A stretch of DNA of 5,215 nucleotides, from the NCBI GenBank assembly GCA_013214885.1, contig JABSRS010000267.1, positions 1 through 5,215 on the forward strand, given 5' to 3'. Made by a program: the position numbers and the translations under genes. Position 1 is the stretch's first letter. The number at the start of each line of letters is the position of its first letter. This stretch comes from Gammaproteobacteria bacterium (lineage in GTDB: Bacteria > Pseudomonadota > Gammaproteobacteria > Enterobacterales > Psychrobiaceae). Of the stretch, positions 1-5,215 are shown piece after piece. The notes under the pieces are model-generated. The model did no database searches and was not told the origin of the DNA. It saw nothing but the letters and a program-made list of their open reading frames with translations.

Positions 1-53
1 AGCAAATCGACCAAAAAAGCATATACTCACGATGAAAAAAGACACTACTACTA
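1..53. other. Intergenic stretch after the TIGR03503-like gene
   Basis: Read on the minus strand, this is the sequence just after the stop codon of the envelope-protein gene. It is AT-rich and contains two runs of six T, but neither follows a stem I can fold, so I do not call a terminator. Two possible start codons of a further minus-strand gene (a GTG at 30-28 and an ATG at 22-20) lie near the window edge. Neither has a convincing ribosome binding site, and too few codons are visible to judge them. Confidence 0.5.
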
Positions 54-1397
54 TTATTTAGCGGCTGATTTCTTTTCTTTGGCATCTTTTTTAGCTTGGG
101 CTTTATCCGCTTTTACTTTAGCTTTCTGCTCTTTTGACAGTTTTGGTTGCTTGGTCCGAAAAAACAACCACAACAACAAGCTCCCTATCAGTAATAAAAT
201 GACATTAACCATGATGGCAATCAGTATTAATGTTCTTTTGTGATCTTTTTGCTGTCGGATTTCTTTGGCGACTTTTCGTTGCAGCTTTTGCTCAAAGGCA
301 CTTTTACTTTCACGCTCTTTTATATCTAGTGCTTCCTTAGCCTGTGCTTGGGGTAATGCATTAACCCTGAACTTAATCTCCTTTAACGTAAATTTAAAAT
401 CCCGCCCAGCAACAGTGGTCCCAACCACATCGATATCAACTTTATGGCGTCCAGGCTTGGTCACCTGCTCTAACCGAACTAAGTGTGTTGCCACTACCCC
501 TTCAATACTATGATGGGTCACTGTGTCATCAGGGTATGTTACTTTCACCTGGATTAACATCTGACTTAAGTTGGCAATATTTGGGTCACTAAGAAAACGC
601 AGCGTGTATTGGCCATCAATGGCCGCAGATAATAAATCAACTTTTATCGGTTTTAGTCTCAAGAGCAAGGGCTGATGATATTCTCGTTCAAAAACCTTAT
701 TGGCGACTCTGACCACCAGCTCATAATTACCGATTGGTTTGTTTAAGTTGAGCCGCCCAGTAAATATCCCATCGCCTGATTTACTGTCGAACCCGTACCC
801 GTCATCAATAAATTCGCCAATTCTAAAAATACCAGCGCCGAAATTTTCAGCCCCGGGGTCATTAACACTACGTAAAAAGACCTCGTGCTTCATTAAGTCA
901 TCAACTTGTTCGATTTTTAGTAATTTATTATCAAACGCCAGACTCGAGGTCAGCTTTATTTCTTCACCAACAAAAAGTTCATTCGGGATCGGGTTGACGT
1001 TAAGTTTTAATGATGTCGCCAGCCGAATCTCACTACTTGGTAGAATATCACCGATGATTTGCCAAGGACCAATTTGTGGATTGGTGATTTCAATCATGTC
1101 ACCCGCATTACCATCCATCCATTTAACGCCTTTATATTTGCGGATAGAATACAATTTACTGCCGTCGGGCTGCACCAATATCACCGCCGCACTTTCAGGC
1201 ACCCGATCGATGATAAATAATATTTTATCGACGGCTTGGTCGACCCGAAATCGATTAGACAACAGCTGTATTTTCTGGTCGCCGCTATTGGTATCCGCTA
1301 ACGACGCGGTAATAGTAAGTGGTGTGAGGCTACAACCAATGATTAATACCAACAATCGCCATGGCTTGCTAATGCGTCCCAACTTAAATCTAATCAA
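54..1397 (-). CDS. TIGR03503-like exported, C-terminally membrane-anchored protein of unknown function
   Basis: The product has 447 residues and no established function. It resembles the TIGR03503 family of marine gammaproteobacteria, judged from memory of conserved stretches such as NRFRVD (48-53), VLVQPDGSK (73-81), NPQIGPWQIIG (106-116) and DDGYGFD...SGDGIF (198-212). The N terminus is a signal sequence: basic residues up to R14, a hydrophobic core at 15-30, and a plausible signal peptidase I site after ASLA (34). I20-I-G-C22 also fits a lipobox, so a lipoprotein cannot be excluded. Residues 35-345 should form a beta-rich periplasmic domain, and the Asp/Gly-rich 198-210 segment looks like a metal-binding turn. 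A charged, helix-prone linker (about 350-387) leads to one transmembrane helix (about 389-413) and a lysine/alanine-rich tail that should be cytoplasmic. The start is TTG: an in-frame TAG lies two codons upstream, and the first in-frame ATG is codon 94, beyond the signal sequence. The gene begins 31 bp after dnaQ and is probably cotranscribed with it. Confidence 0.83.
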   Translation of the reverse strand: MIRFKLGRISKPWRLLVLIIGCSLTPLTITASLADTNSGDQKIQLLSNRFRVDQAVDKILFIIDRVPESAAVILVQPDGSKLYSIRKYKGVKWMDGNAGDMIEITNPQIGPWQIIGDILPSSEIRLATSLKLNVNPIPNELFVGEEIKLTSSLAFDNKLLKIEQVDDLMKHEVFLRSVNDPGAENFGAGIFRIGEFIDDGYGFDSKSGDGIFTGRLNLNKPIGNYELVVRVANKVFEREYHQPLLLRLKPIKVDLLSAAIDGQYTLRFLSDPNIANLSQMLIQVKVTYPDDTVTHHSIEGVVATHLVRLEQVTKPGRHKVDIDVVGTTVAGRDFKFTLKEIKFRVNALPQAQAKEALDIKERESKSAFEQKLQRKVAKEIRQQKDHKRTLILIAIMVNVILLLIGSLLLWLFFRTKQPKLSKEQKAKVKADKAQAKKDAKEKKSAAK

Positions 1398-1403
1398 ACT
1401 CTA

Positions 1404-1409
1404 CTCCCT
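1404..1409 (-). promoter_or_regulatory. Shine-Dalgarno that fixes the TTG start of the envelope-protein gene
   Basis: AGGGAG on the minus strand lies 6 nt before the TTG at 1397-1395. This spacing supports initiation at that codon, which is the first possible one after an in-frame TAG. ATT at codon 2 would be 9 nt away and is a less likely alternative. The site lies between the dnaQ stop and this start, consistent with translation from a shared mRNA. Confidence 0.7.
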
Positions 1410-1428
1410 GAATACTATTATCTACTAT

Positions 1429-2163
1429 TTAATTATCGAGCCACATACAACTTCCACCATTGCCTTTGACCACCTCAAGTCTTGCTTGATGTGATTCCAG
1501 TTCACCAGCAGTAGCAGCGATGATTTTCAGCATAAGTGATGAATCTATTGCTTGAGCCGAACCATCACTGTGCTCTTGATCTGAGTTAAGCGACAAGTTC
1601 AGTTTGGTCTGGCCACCCGTCATAAACAGATAAACATCTGACAATATTTCGGCATCGAGTAATGCGCCGTGAAGCTCACGTGATGAGTTATCAATCTCAT
1701 AACGCTTACACAAGGCATCAAGACTATTACGTTGCCCTGGATGCAATTGTTTAGCCATGACTAATGTATCAAGAATGCCACTCATCTCACTGGTCTTTTG
1801 GATCCCCCGACCCAGTAAGCCAAATTCATAATCCATGAAACCAACATCAAAGGGAGCGTTATGAATGATCAATTCAGCCCCAGCAATAAAGTCGATAAAA
1901 TCTTGGGCTATCTCGCCAAATCGCGGTTTATTACGTAAGTAATCGTCACTAATGCCGTGAACTTTAAATGCTTCTTCATCAACCAAGCGGTCAGGATTGA
2001 TATATACATGAAAAGTTCGGCCCGTAAGCCGGCGATTAATCCCCTCAACACAGCCAATCTCGATGATTTTGTGGCCGAGGTATATTGCCACGCCCGATTG
2101 GTTCATACCCGTAGTTTCAGTATCCAGTACGACCTGACGTTGATAAGATTGTTGTGTCATCAT
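1429..2163 (-). CDS. dnaQ: DNA polymerase III epsilon subunit (3'-5' proofreading exonuclease)
   Basis: The epsilon subunit removes misincorporated nucleotides during chromosome replication. It sits in the polymerase III core with alpha and theta and touches the sliding clamp. The protein has 244 residues, against 243 in E. coli. All DEDDh exonuclease residues are visible: D14 and E16 in VLDTETTG (Exo I), D106 in HNAPFDVGF (Exo II), and H165 and D170 in LHGALLDAE (Exo III). QTKLNL at 185-190 matches the position and pattern of the clamp-binding motif of E. coli epsilon. After it comes a variable linker (about 191-205) and the conserved alpha-binding C terminus, HQARLEVVKGNGGSCMW. Two ATG codons stand in tandem at the start. 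Only a weak GAG lies upstream, 6 nt from the first ATG and 9 nt from the second, so the start could be one codon later. The gene has its own probable promoter and is followed 31 bp later by the envelope-protein gene. Confidence 0.98.
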   Translation of the reverse strand: MMTQQSYQRQVVLDTETTGMNQSGVAIYLGHKIIEIGCVEGINRRLTGRTFHVYINPDRLVDEEAFKVHGISDDYLRNKPRFGEIAQDFIDFIAGAELIIHNAPFDVGFMDYEFGLLGRGIQKTSEMSGILDTLVMAKQLHPGQRNSLDALCKRYEIDNSSRELHGALLDAEILSDVYLFMTGGQTKLNLSLNSDQEHSDGSAQAIDSSLMLKIIAATAGELESHQARLEVVKGNGGSCMWLDN

Positions 2164-2189
2164 TGCTTACTCTAAAAAAAATCTAAACT

Positions 2190-2198
2190 ATCATACCA
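2190..2198 (-). promoter_or_regulatory. Probable dnaQ promoter (extended -10)
   Basis: The minus strand reads TGGTATGAT, an extended -10 (TGn plus TATGAT, five of six matches to TATAAT). Transcription would start near 2183 and give a leader of about 20 nt before dnaQ. At the ideal 17-bp spacing the -35 is poor (TTTCAG, 2213-2218). A better TTGTTT (2216-2221) is 20 bp away. Extended -10 promoters tolerate a weak -35, so this is a reasonable call, but it is a pattern match only. Confidence 0.55.
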
Positions 2199-2237
2199 AG
2201 TTGCCTCAGAAGCTGAAACAAATTCTCATGACCAATT

Positions 2238-2253
2238 AGGATCTGCTGATCTT
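2238..2253. repeat. Small hairpin with two GATC sites
   Basis: The plus strand reads AGGATC, a TGCT loop, then GATCTT: a 6-bp stem including one G-T pair, followed by three more T. The arms contain two GATC (Dam) sites 8 bp apart. No plus-strand gene precedes it, so a terminator role is unlikely. It may be the edge of the neighbouring palindromic element or simply chance. Confidence 0.35.
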
Positions 2254-2268
2254 TTTAGCTTAAATTTT

Positions 2269-2365
2269 GTTCAACTAAAGGTGTTCTGAGCAAGGCATGA
2301 GGATTGTGGCCTGGTTATTCCAAGTGAAAGACGAATAACGCGGCGCAGGACGCCTCTAGTTGAAC
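2269..2365. repeat. Imperfect palindromic intergenic element (MITE-like)
   Basis: Arms of 23 nt at 2269-2291 and 2343-2365 pair with 19 Watson-Crick pairs, two G-T pairs and two mismatches (2278/2356 and 2289/2345). Between them, GTTATTC (2314-2320) and GAATAAC (2333-2339) form a second perfect 7-bp stem with a 12-nt loop. The whole would fold as a long branched hairpin in DNA or RNA. No open reading frame is present. From memory it resembles multicopy intergenic repeats of Alteromonadales genomes that begin near GTTCAACTAAAGGTG and end near GTTGAACCC; this is unverified. The similar part may continue to about 2376 through CCCTTCGGGCAG. It starts about 15 bp after the methyltransferase stop and could act at the 3' end of that mRNA, but no U-run follows it, so it is not a standard terminator. 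I see no target-site duplication. Confidence 0.75.
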
Positions 2366-2379
2366 CCTTCGGGCAGTAT

Positions 2380-3156
2380 TTATTTATTGTTACCACTAAT
2401 ATTTATAAAATCATCAATCGTTTTGGTATTGCCATTTTGCATTGTCGCTATCGGGGTCAGGCTTGGTTTTGAATTTAATTGCCACCTCGGTTTAACTGGC
2501 GTTAAAGGCCTCACTAGTTTCTTGGCCATTATCATATAGAAAGAACCAAAACTCGGCAGATTATGTTGCATAACTTGTTGCAAATAGTGAGTTCGATGAG
2601 GCTTCATCAACAGGCTTGAATAAATTAACTTTTGTTCGGCAATCACTTTGTACCCTAATAAACCCAGCCAATCATGAACTCGCCCTACCGAGTAAAAACG
2701 GCCATTAAATGGATATTTATGCCCTAGTTGTGGATTTAAATGGACCAACCCTAACGGGCTAAAGGGATTCAGGCCGATGATAATAATATGACCACCAGCA
2801 ACGGTGACTCGATTAACCTCACGTAACACTTGATGGGGATTATGGTGAAAATTTAAAGATAGACTGAGCAAGCAAGCATCGATCGAAGATTCTTGAAAAG
2901 GCAAACGTGAAATATCAGCGACAACATCGGTGCCTAACGTTGGCGAAACACTAAATTGACGACCAATCGAGCAGGCGCTAGTATCAATTTGATGGCTTAA
3001 AGAGCCAACTTTTAACAGGTGATAACCAAAAATACGTGGCCACCATTGACTTAGACCAACATTCACTTGGTCTAAGAGCCATTTTCCCTGCGCTAACTCA
3101 TCCCAACTTGCAGGAGGTAACACACAGCGGTTATTAAATGCAGGTGTATAAAACAT
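2380..3156 (-). CDS. yafS: YafS-like class I SAM-dependent methyltransferase
   Basis: The product is a 258-residue soluble protein, probably a cytoplasmic methyltransferase with unknown substrate. It resembles E. coli YafS (about 240 residues), encoded near dnaQ there too: compare ASWDELAQGKW (16-26), FGYHLLKVGSLS (43-54), LPFQESSIDACLLSLSL (85-101), REVNRV (112-117) and GLNPFSPLGL (128-137). The Methyltransf_11-like core can be followed: a strand at the usual motif I position (HLLKVG, 46-51), the acidic D81 followed by LPF, the motif IV-like SSIDACLL, and the motif V/VI strand GGHIIIIGLNPFSPLG. The glycine-rich GxGxG loop of motif I is missing, as I recall it is in YafS as well, so SAM binding is inferred. 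Residues 214-258 are a polar, low-complexity tail. The start is the only in-frame ATG near the promoter. No clear Shine-Dalgarno precedes it. It is transcribed separately from the bkd operon. Confidence 0.85.
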   Translation of the reverse strand: MFYTPAFNNRCVLPPASWDELAQGKWLLDQVNVGLSQWWPRIFGYHLLKVGSLSHQIDTSACSIGRQFSVSPTLGTDVVADISRLPFQESSIDACLLSLSLNFHHNPHQVLREVNRVTVAGGHIIIIGLNPFSPLGLVHLNPQLGHKYPFNGRFYSVGRVHDWLGLLGYKVIAEQKLIYSSLLMKPHRTHYLQQVMQHNLPSFGSFYMIMAKKLVRPLTPVKPRWQLNSKPSLTPIATMQNGNTKTIDDFINISGNNK

Positions 3157-3185
3157 AATAAGTTTTTCATCAACAGGTTTAATTT

Positions 3186-3214
3186 ATCATAACCATAAAC
3201 ACTGCGCTAAACAA
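3186..3214 (-). promoter_or_regulatory. Probable sigma70 promoter of the methyltransferase gene
   Basis: On the minus strand TTGTTT (3214-3209) and TATGAT (3191-3186) are separated by exactly 17 bp. Transcription would begin near 3179, leaving a leader of about 23 nt before the ATG at 3156. The promoter lies just beyond the terminator of the upstream operon, as expected for an independent unit. Confidence 0.65.
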
Positions 3215-3268
3215 GCCCCAAACTAGGCTGCTGCATGCCCATCGTGGAATGCCGTTCATCCTGAACAT

Positions 3269-3299
3269 AAAAGAGAATAACATCAAGTTATTCTCTTTT
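3269..3299 (-). terminator. Intrinsic terminator of the bkd operon (symmetric)
   Basis: AAAAGAGAATAAC (3269-3281) pairs perfectly over 13 bp with GTTATTCTCTTTT (3287-3299) around a 5-nt loop. Because the stem starts with A-runs and ends with T-runs, it reads as a terminator in both directions. On the minus strand it begins 28 nt after the E2 stop codon and marks the end of that operon. GTTCA/TGAAC (3254-3266) just beyond it forms a minor 5-bp hairpin. Confidence 0.85.
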
Positions 3300-3327
3300 T
3301 CAATCTCGCTAGTGCTCTGCGGCTAAC

Positions 3328-4851
3328 CTATGACATGGTCATTAACATTGAGGCAGGATCTTCAAGGTACGATTTCCACAAGTTACAAAAACGAGCAATC
3401 GTGGCGCCGTCAATCACTCGGTGATCGCCAGACCAGCTCACTTGCATAATTTTGCGGGCTTCAACGCTACCATCTGCTGCAAACCGCGGTAAAGTTTGTA
3501 ATTTACCCAGTGCAACAATAGCCACTTCTGGTTTATTGATAATCGGCGTGGCGATGGTACCGCCTAACGCACCGATATTCGAAATGGTAATAGTACCACC
3601 TGACATATCTGCTTGGCTCAATCGACCTTGACGGGCAGAGTCGGTTAAACGTGTCACCTCATTAGCAATATCAATAATTGATTTTGTTTGGACACTTTTA
3701 ACGTTAGGGACTAACAAACCAATTTTACTGTCAACCGCCATCCCAATATTATGATTGTTGAAATATCTGATTTCATCGGCGTTATCATTAAGTTGACTAT
3801 TAAGAATTGGGAATTCATTAATCGCCAATGACATCGCTTTAATGAAAAACGGCATCATGGTTAATTTAATGCCCTGCTCTTGATACTTAGCCTTAAGGTT
3901 GCCACGAAATGCAACCAGCTCAGTCATATCAATTTCTTCACAATAGGTGAAGTGGGGAATTGTTGACACGGAGGCCACCATTTGACGCGCCATCGCGGCT
4001 TTGATGCCTTTTAACGGTTCAACTCTTGACGTTTGTTGCTCAGTACTGGCAACCGCCGCCTTAACTGGAGCCGCTGGTTGAACAGTTGGCGTTACCACAA
4101 CAGGTGCTTGGCCAAACTTAATCACATCATCTTTGTAAACACGACCGTTTTTACCTGAACCACTGATTTTGGTTAAATCAATATTGAGTTCACGAGCCAC
4201 TCGACGTACTGCAGGGCTGGCTAATGCTTTTTTATTGTTGGCAGTGCGATCAACCACGGTTTCAGGTGTCTGATTGATTGTATTATTGACTGCGGTGACC
4301 ACTGGTGTCGACGCGTTTTCACTGTCCTCACCACTAACCCGATAGCTAAACAATGGCGCATGTACTTTGGCGACTCCGCCCTTCTTGCAAAACAGTTGAG
4401 TAATCACACCAGCTTCCATCGCAGGAATTTGTACTAGCGCTTTGTCGGTCATGACATCAGCAATCGGCTGATCTTCGACGATTTCATCACCAACACTGAC
4501 TAGCCAATCAACCACTTCACATTCAACGATACCTTCACCAATGTCTGGTAATTCAAAGGTTCTGATCAGGCCGTTAGCGGGCTCAGGTTGACTGTCGATG
4601 GTGGGACTGGTGTTTTCGATTTCAATCGAAAACAATGGCGAATGCACTTTCGCAATTTCACCCTTTTTATAATAAAGTTTAGCGACCACACCGTTGTGCA
4701 TTGATGGGATTTGGACCAGTGCTTTATCAGTCATTACATCGGCGACAGGTTGATCTTCAACCACAACATCGCCCTCTTCAACTAACCATTCGACCAGTTC
4801 ACACTCAATAATGCCTTCGCCAATATCCGGCAATAAAAAATCTTGTGCCAT
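3328..4851 (-). CDS. bkdB: Branched-chain 2-oxoacid dehydrogenase complex E2 (dihydrolipoyl acyltransferase), two lipoyl domains
   Basis: E2 forms the core of the complex that oxidatively decarboxylates the 2-oxoacids of valine, leucine and isoleucine. It takes the acyl group from E1 on a lipoyl arm and passes it to CoA. The 507 residues show lipoyl domain 1 (about 2-77, lipoyl lysine K43 in MTDKALVQIP), lipoyl domain 2 (about 97-171, K137 in the same motif), a Ser/Thr/Asn linker, the peripheral-subunit-binding domain (about 209-245), an Ala/Pro/Val-rich linker (248-270), and the catalytic domain (about 277-507). The catalytic signature is HRVIDG, with H477 and D481. The phrases TISNIGALGG, PEVAIVALG and the ending SWSGDHRVIDGATIARFCNLWKSYLEDPA match the branched-chain type better than the pyruvate or 2-oxoglutarate type. 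An E1 beta gene precedes it by 82 bp. A Shine-Dalgarno supports the ATG. No E3 gene follows. Confidence 0.95.
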   Translation of the reverse strand: MAQDFLLPDIGEGIIECELVEWLVEEGDVVVEDQPVADVMTDKALVQIPSMHNGVVAKLYYKKGEIAKVHSPLFSIEIENTSPTIDSQPEPANGLIRTFELPDIGEGIVECEVVDWLVSVGDEIVEDQPIADVMTDKALVQIPAMEAGVITQLFCKKGGVAKVHAPLFSYRVSGEDSENASTPVVTAVNNTINQTPETVVDRTANNKKALASPAVRRVARELNIDLTKISGSGKNGRVYKDDVIKFGQAPVVVTPTVQPAAPVKAAVASTEQQTSRVEPLKGIKAAMARQMVASVSTIPHFTYCEEIDMTELVAFRGNLKAKYQEQGIKLTMMPFFIKAMSLAINEFPILNSQLNDNADEIRYFNNHNIGMAVDSKIGLLVPNVKSVQTKSIIDIANEVTRLTDSARQGRLSQADMSGGTITISNIGALGGTIATPIINKPEVAIVALGKLQTLPRFAADGSVEARKIMQVSWSGDHRVIDGATIARFCNLWKSYLEDPASMLMTMS

Positions 4852-4860
4852 TATTCTAAT

Positions 4861-4865
4861 TCCTT
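4861..4865 (-). promoter_or_regulatory. Shine-Dalgarno of the E2 gene
   Basis: AAGGA on the minus strand lies 9 nt before the ATG at 4851. It supports that start and shows that E2 translation does not depend on coupling to the E1 beta stop codon 82 bp upstream. Confidence 0.7.
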
Positions 4866-4871
4866 AACCAA

Positions 4872-4887
4872 AAGCACCCTAGTGCTT
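4872..4887 (-). repeat. Small hairpin before the E2 ribosome binding site
   Basis: AAGCAC and GTGCTT form a perfect 6-bp stem with a 4-nt loop. On the minus-strand mRNA the 3' arm runs into four U, then GG. This is terminator-like but weak. It lies six bases before the E2 Shine-Dalgarno, where it could tune the E1/E2 ratio by partial termination or mRNA stability. That role is inferred. Confidence 0.45.
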
Positions 4888-4900
4888 AAAAATATTATTA

Positions 4901-4923
4901 GGTTCAACCAAATTGATTGAACC
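4901..4923 (-). repeat. Intercistronic hairpin after the E1 beta gene
   Basis: GGTTCAA (4901-4907) and TTGAACC (4917-4923) form a perfect 7-bp stem with a 9-nt loop, starting 10 bp after the E1 beta stop codon. On the minus strand an AT-rich run (TAATAATATTTTT) follows, so it could be a weak attenuator or a processing site. Its right flank shares the ten bases TTGAACCCTT with the right end of the palindromic element at 2269-2365. Confidence 0.5.
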
Positions 4924-4933
4924 CTTGCCATCA

Positions 4934-5215
4934 CTAAAAATTAACGGAACGTTTAATCCCTTCGTATATTTTTAGGTGATCCGCGACATATTCTTTTTCT
5001 TGGATTAGTGGGTATGGGGTATCAAGTCCACAAATCCGGCTAATTGGCGATTCAAGATGTAAAAAACACTCATTTTGAATGGTTGCCGCAATTTCACTAG
5101 CAAAACCAGCCGTTAGTGGCGCTTCTTGGCTAACCAATAAGCGACCTGTTTTCGTCACAGAGTTGGCTACGGTTTCAATATCCCATGGTAAAATAGTACG
5201 TAAATCAATGACTTC
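4934..5215 (-). CDS. bkdA2: Branched-chain 2-oxoacid dehydrogenase E1 beta subunit, C-terminal part
   Basis: The reading frame is open to the window edge, and the last 93 residues are visible. The first ones read [12 protein letters not shown], and the rest contains [49 protein letters not shown] and the ending [10 protein letters not shown]. This is the C-terminal transketolase domain of an E1 beta subunit. It closely resembles the end of the branched-chain type (compare the human BCKDHB ending, from memory). With E1 alpha, E1 beta forms the thiamine-diphosphate enzyme that decarboxylates branched-chain 2-oxoacids and acylates the lipoyl arm of E2. A GTG at 5158 lies inside this frame, but it is not the start because the conserved sequence continues upstream. 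The E1 alpha gene probably lies just beyond the window. The stop codon is TAG. Confidence 0.94.
   Translation of the reverse strand, partial: EVIDLRTILPWDIETVANSVTKTGRLLVSQEAPLTAGFASEIAATIQNECFLHLESPISRICGLDTPYPLIQEKEYVADHLKIYEGIKRSVNF

Larger units (their letters stand above)
2164..2379. other. Gene-free spacer between the methyltransferase gene and dnaQ
   Basis: These 216 bp hold no coding frame of note and no tRNA that I can fold. They contain the dnaQ promoter near 2190, a short GATC-flanked hairpin (2238-2253) and the long palindromic element at 2269-2365. In E. coli and many relatives rnhA (ribonuclease HI) lies in this interval. No RNase HI motif is present here, and the space is too short for that gene of about 465 bp. 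Confidence 0.75.

Noticed and set aside
1..30. A possible start of another minus-strand gene (GTG at 30-28 or ATG at 22-20)
   Set aside because: At most ten codons are visible, there is no clear ribosome binding site, and no family can be recognised.
265..513. An 82-codon open frame on the plus strand
   Set aside because: It is antisense to the C-terminal half of the envelope-protein gene and shows no motif.
739..1494. A 251-codon open frame on the plus strand
   Set aside because: It lies opposite the signal-sequence-bearing envelope protein and the end of dnaQ. Its translation is Ser/Ile/Leu-rich with no recognisable domain, and both overlapped genes have strong family support.
1957..2175. 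A 72-codon open frame on the plus strand
   Set aside because: It is antisense to the conserved exonuclease domain of dnaQ and is best explained as a shadow of it.
2269..2365. The palindromic element as the intrinsic terminator of the methyltransferase gene
   Set aside because: The sequence after the closing arm on the minus strand is AAAATTTAAGC, with no U-run, and the structure is longer and more branched than a normal terminator.
2164..2379. A tRNA gene near dnaQ, as found in E. coli (aspV)
   Set aside because: No acceptor stem, T-loop consensus or CCA end could be found in the spacer.
4934..5158. A separate 74-residue protein starting at GTG 5158
   Set aside because: The frame continues upstream to the window edge with the conserved E1 beta sequence [12 protein letters not shown], so this is the end of a larger gene.

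Overview
All genes in this window lie on the minus strand, so transcription runs from high to low coordinates. The best fit is a marine gammaproteobacterium of the Alteromonadales/Shewanella kind. Three points support this: a DnaQ very close to the E. coli protein, followed by a TIGR03503-type membrane protein known mainly from marine gammaproteobacteria; a YafS-type methyltransferase next to dnaQ; and a branched-chain 2-oxoacid dehydrogenase operon. The composition is AT-leaning. The assignment comes from recalled family knowledge, not from a search.

Layout in the direction of transcription. (1) 5215-4934 is the 3' end of an E1 beta subunit gene (bkdA2-like), cut by the window edge. An 82-bp gap with two small hairpins follows, then 4851-3328, the E2 acyltransferase gene (bkdB-like) with two lipoyl domains. 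A strong symmetric intrinsic terminator at 3269-3299 ends this catabolic operon. No E3 gene follows, so the complex presumably uses an E3 encoded elsewhere. (2) 3156-2380 is a YafS-like SAM-dependent methyltransferase gene with its own sigma70-type promoter. (3) 2379-2164 has no gene. It holds an imperfect palindromic element of about 100 bp (2269-2365) and an extended -10 promoter for dnaQ. In many gammaproteobacteria rnhA lies between yafS and dnaQ; here it is absent. (4) 2163-1429 is dnaQ, the proofreading subunit of DNA polymerase III. (5) 1397-54 is a gene for a large exported, C-terminally anchored protein of unknown function (TIGR03503-like). It starts 31 bp after dnaQ at a TTG codon with a good Shine-Dalgarno and is probably cotranscribed with dnaQ.

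The genes form three units: branched-chain amino acid catabolism, a lone methyltransferase, and dnaQ plus an envelope protein. I see no defence system, CRISPR array, prophage or transposase gene. The most noteworthy items are the palindromic element in the place usually held by rnhA, a smaller hairpin in the bkd operon that shares its end sequence, the duplicated lipoyl domain in a BCKDH-type E2, and the uncharacterised envelope protein behind dnaQ.
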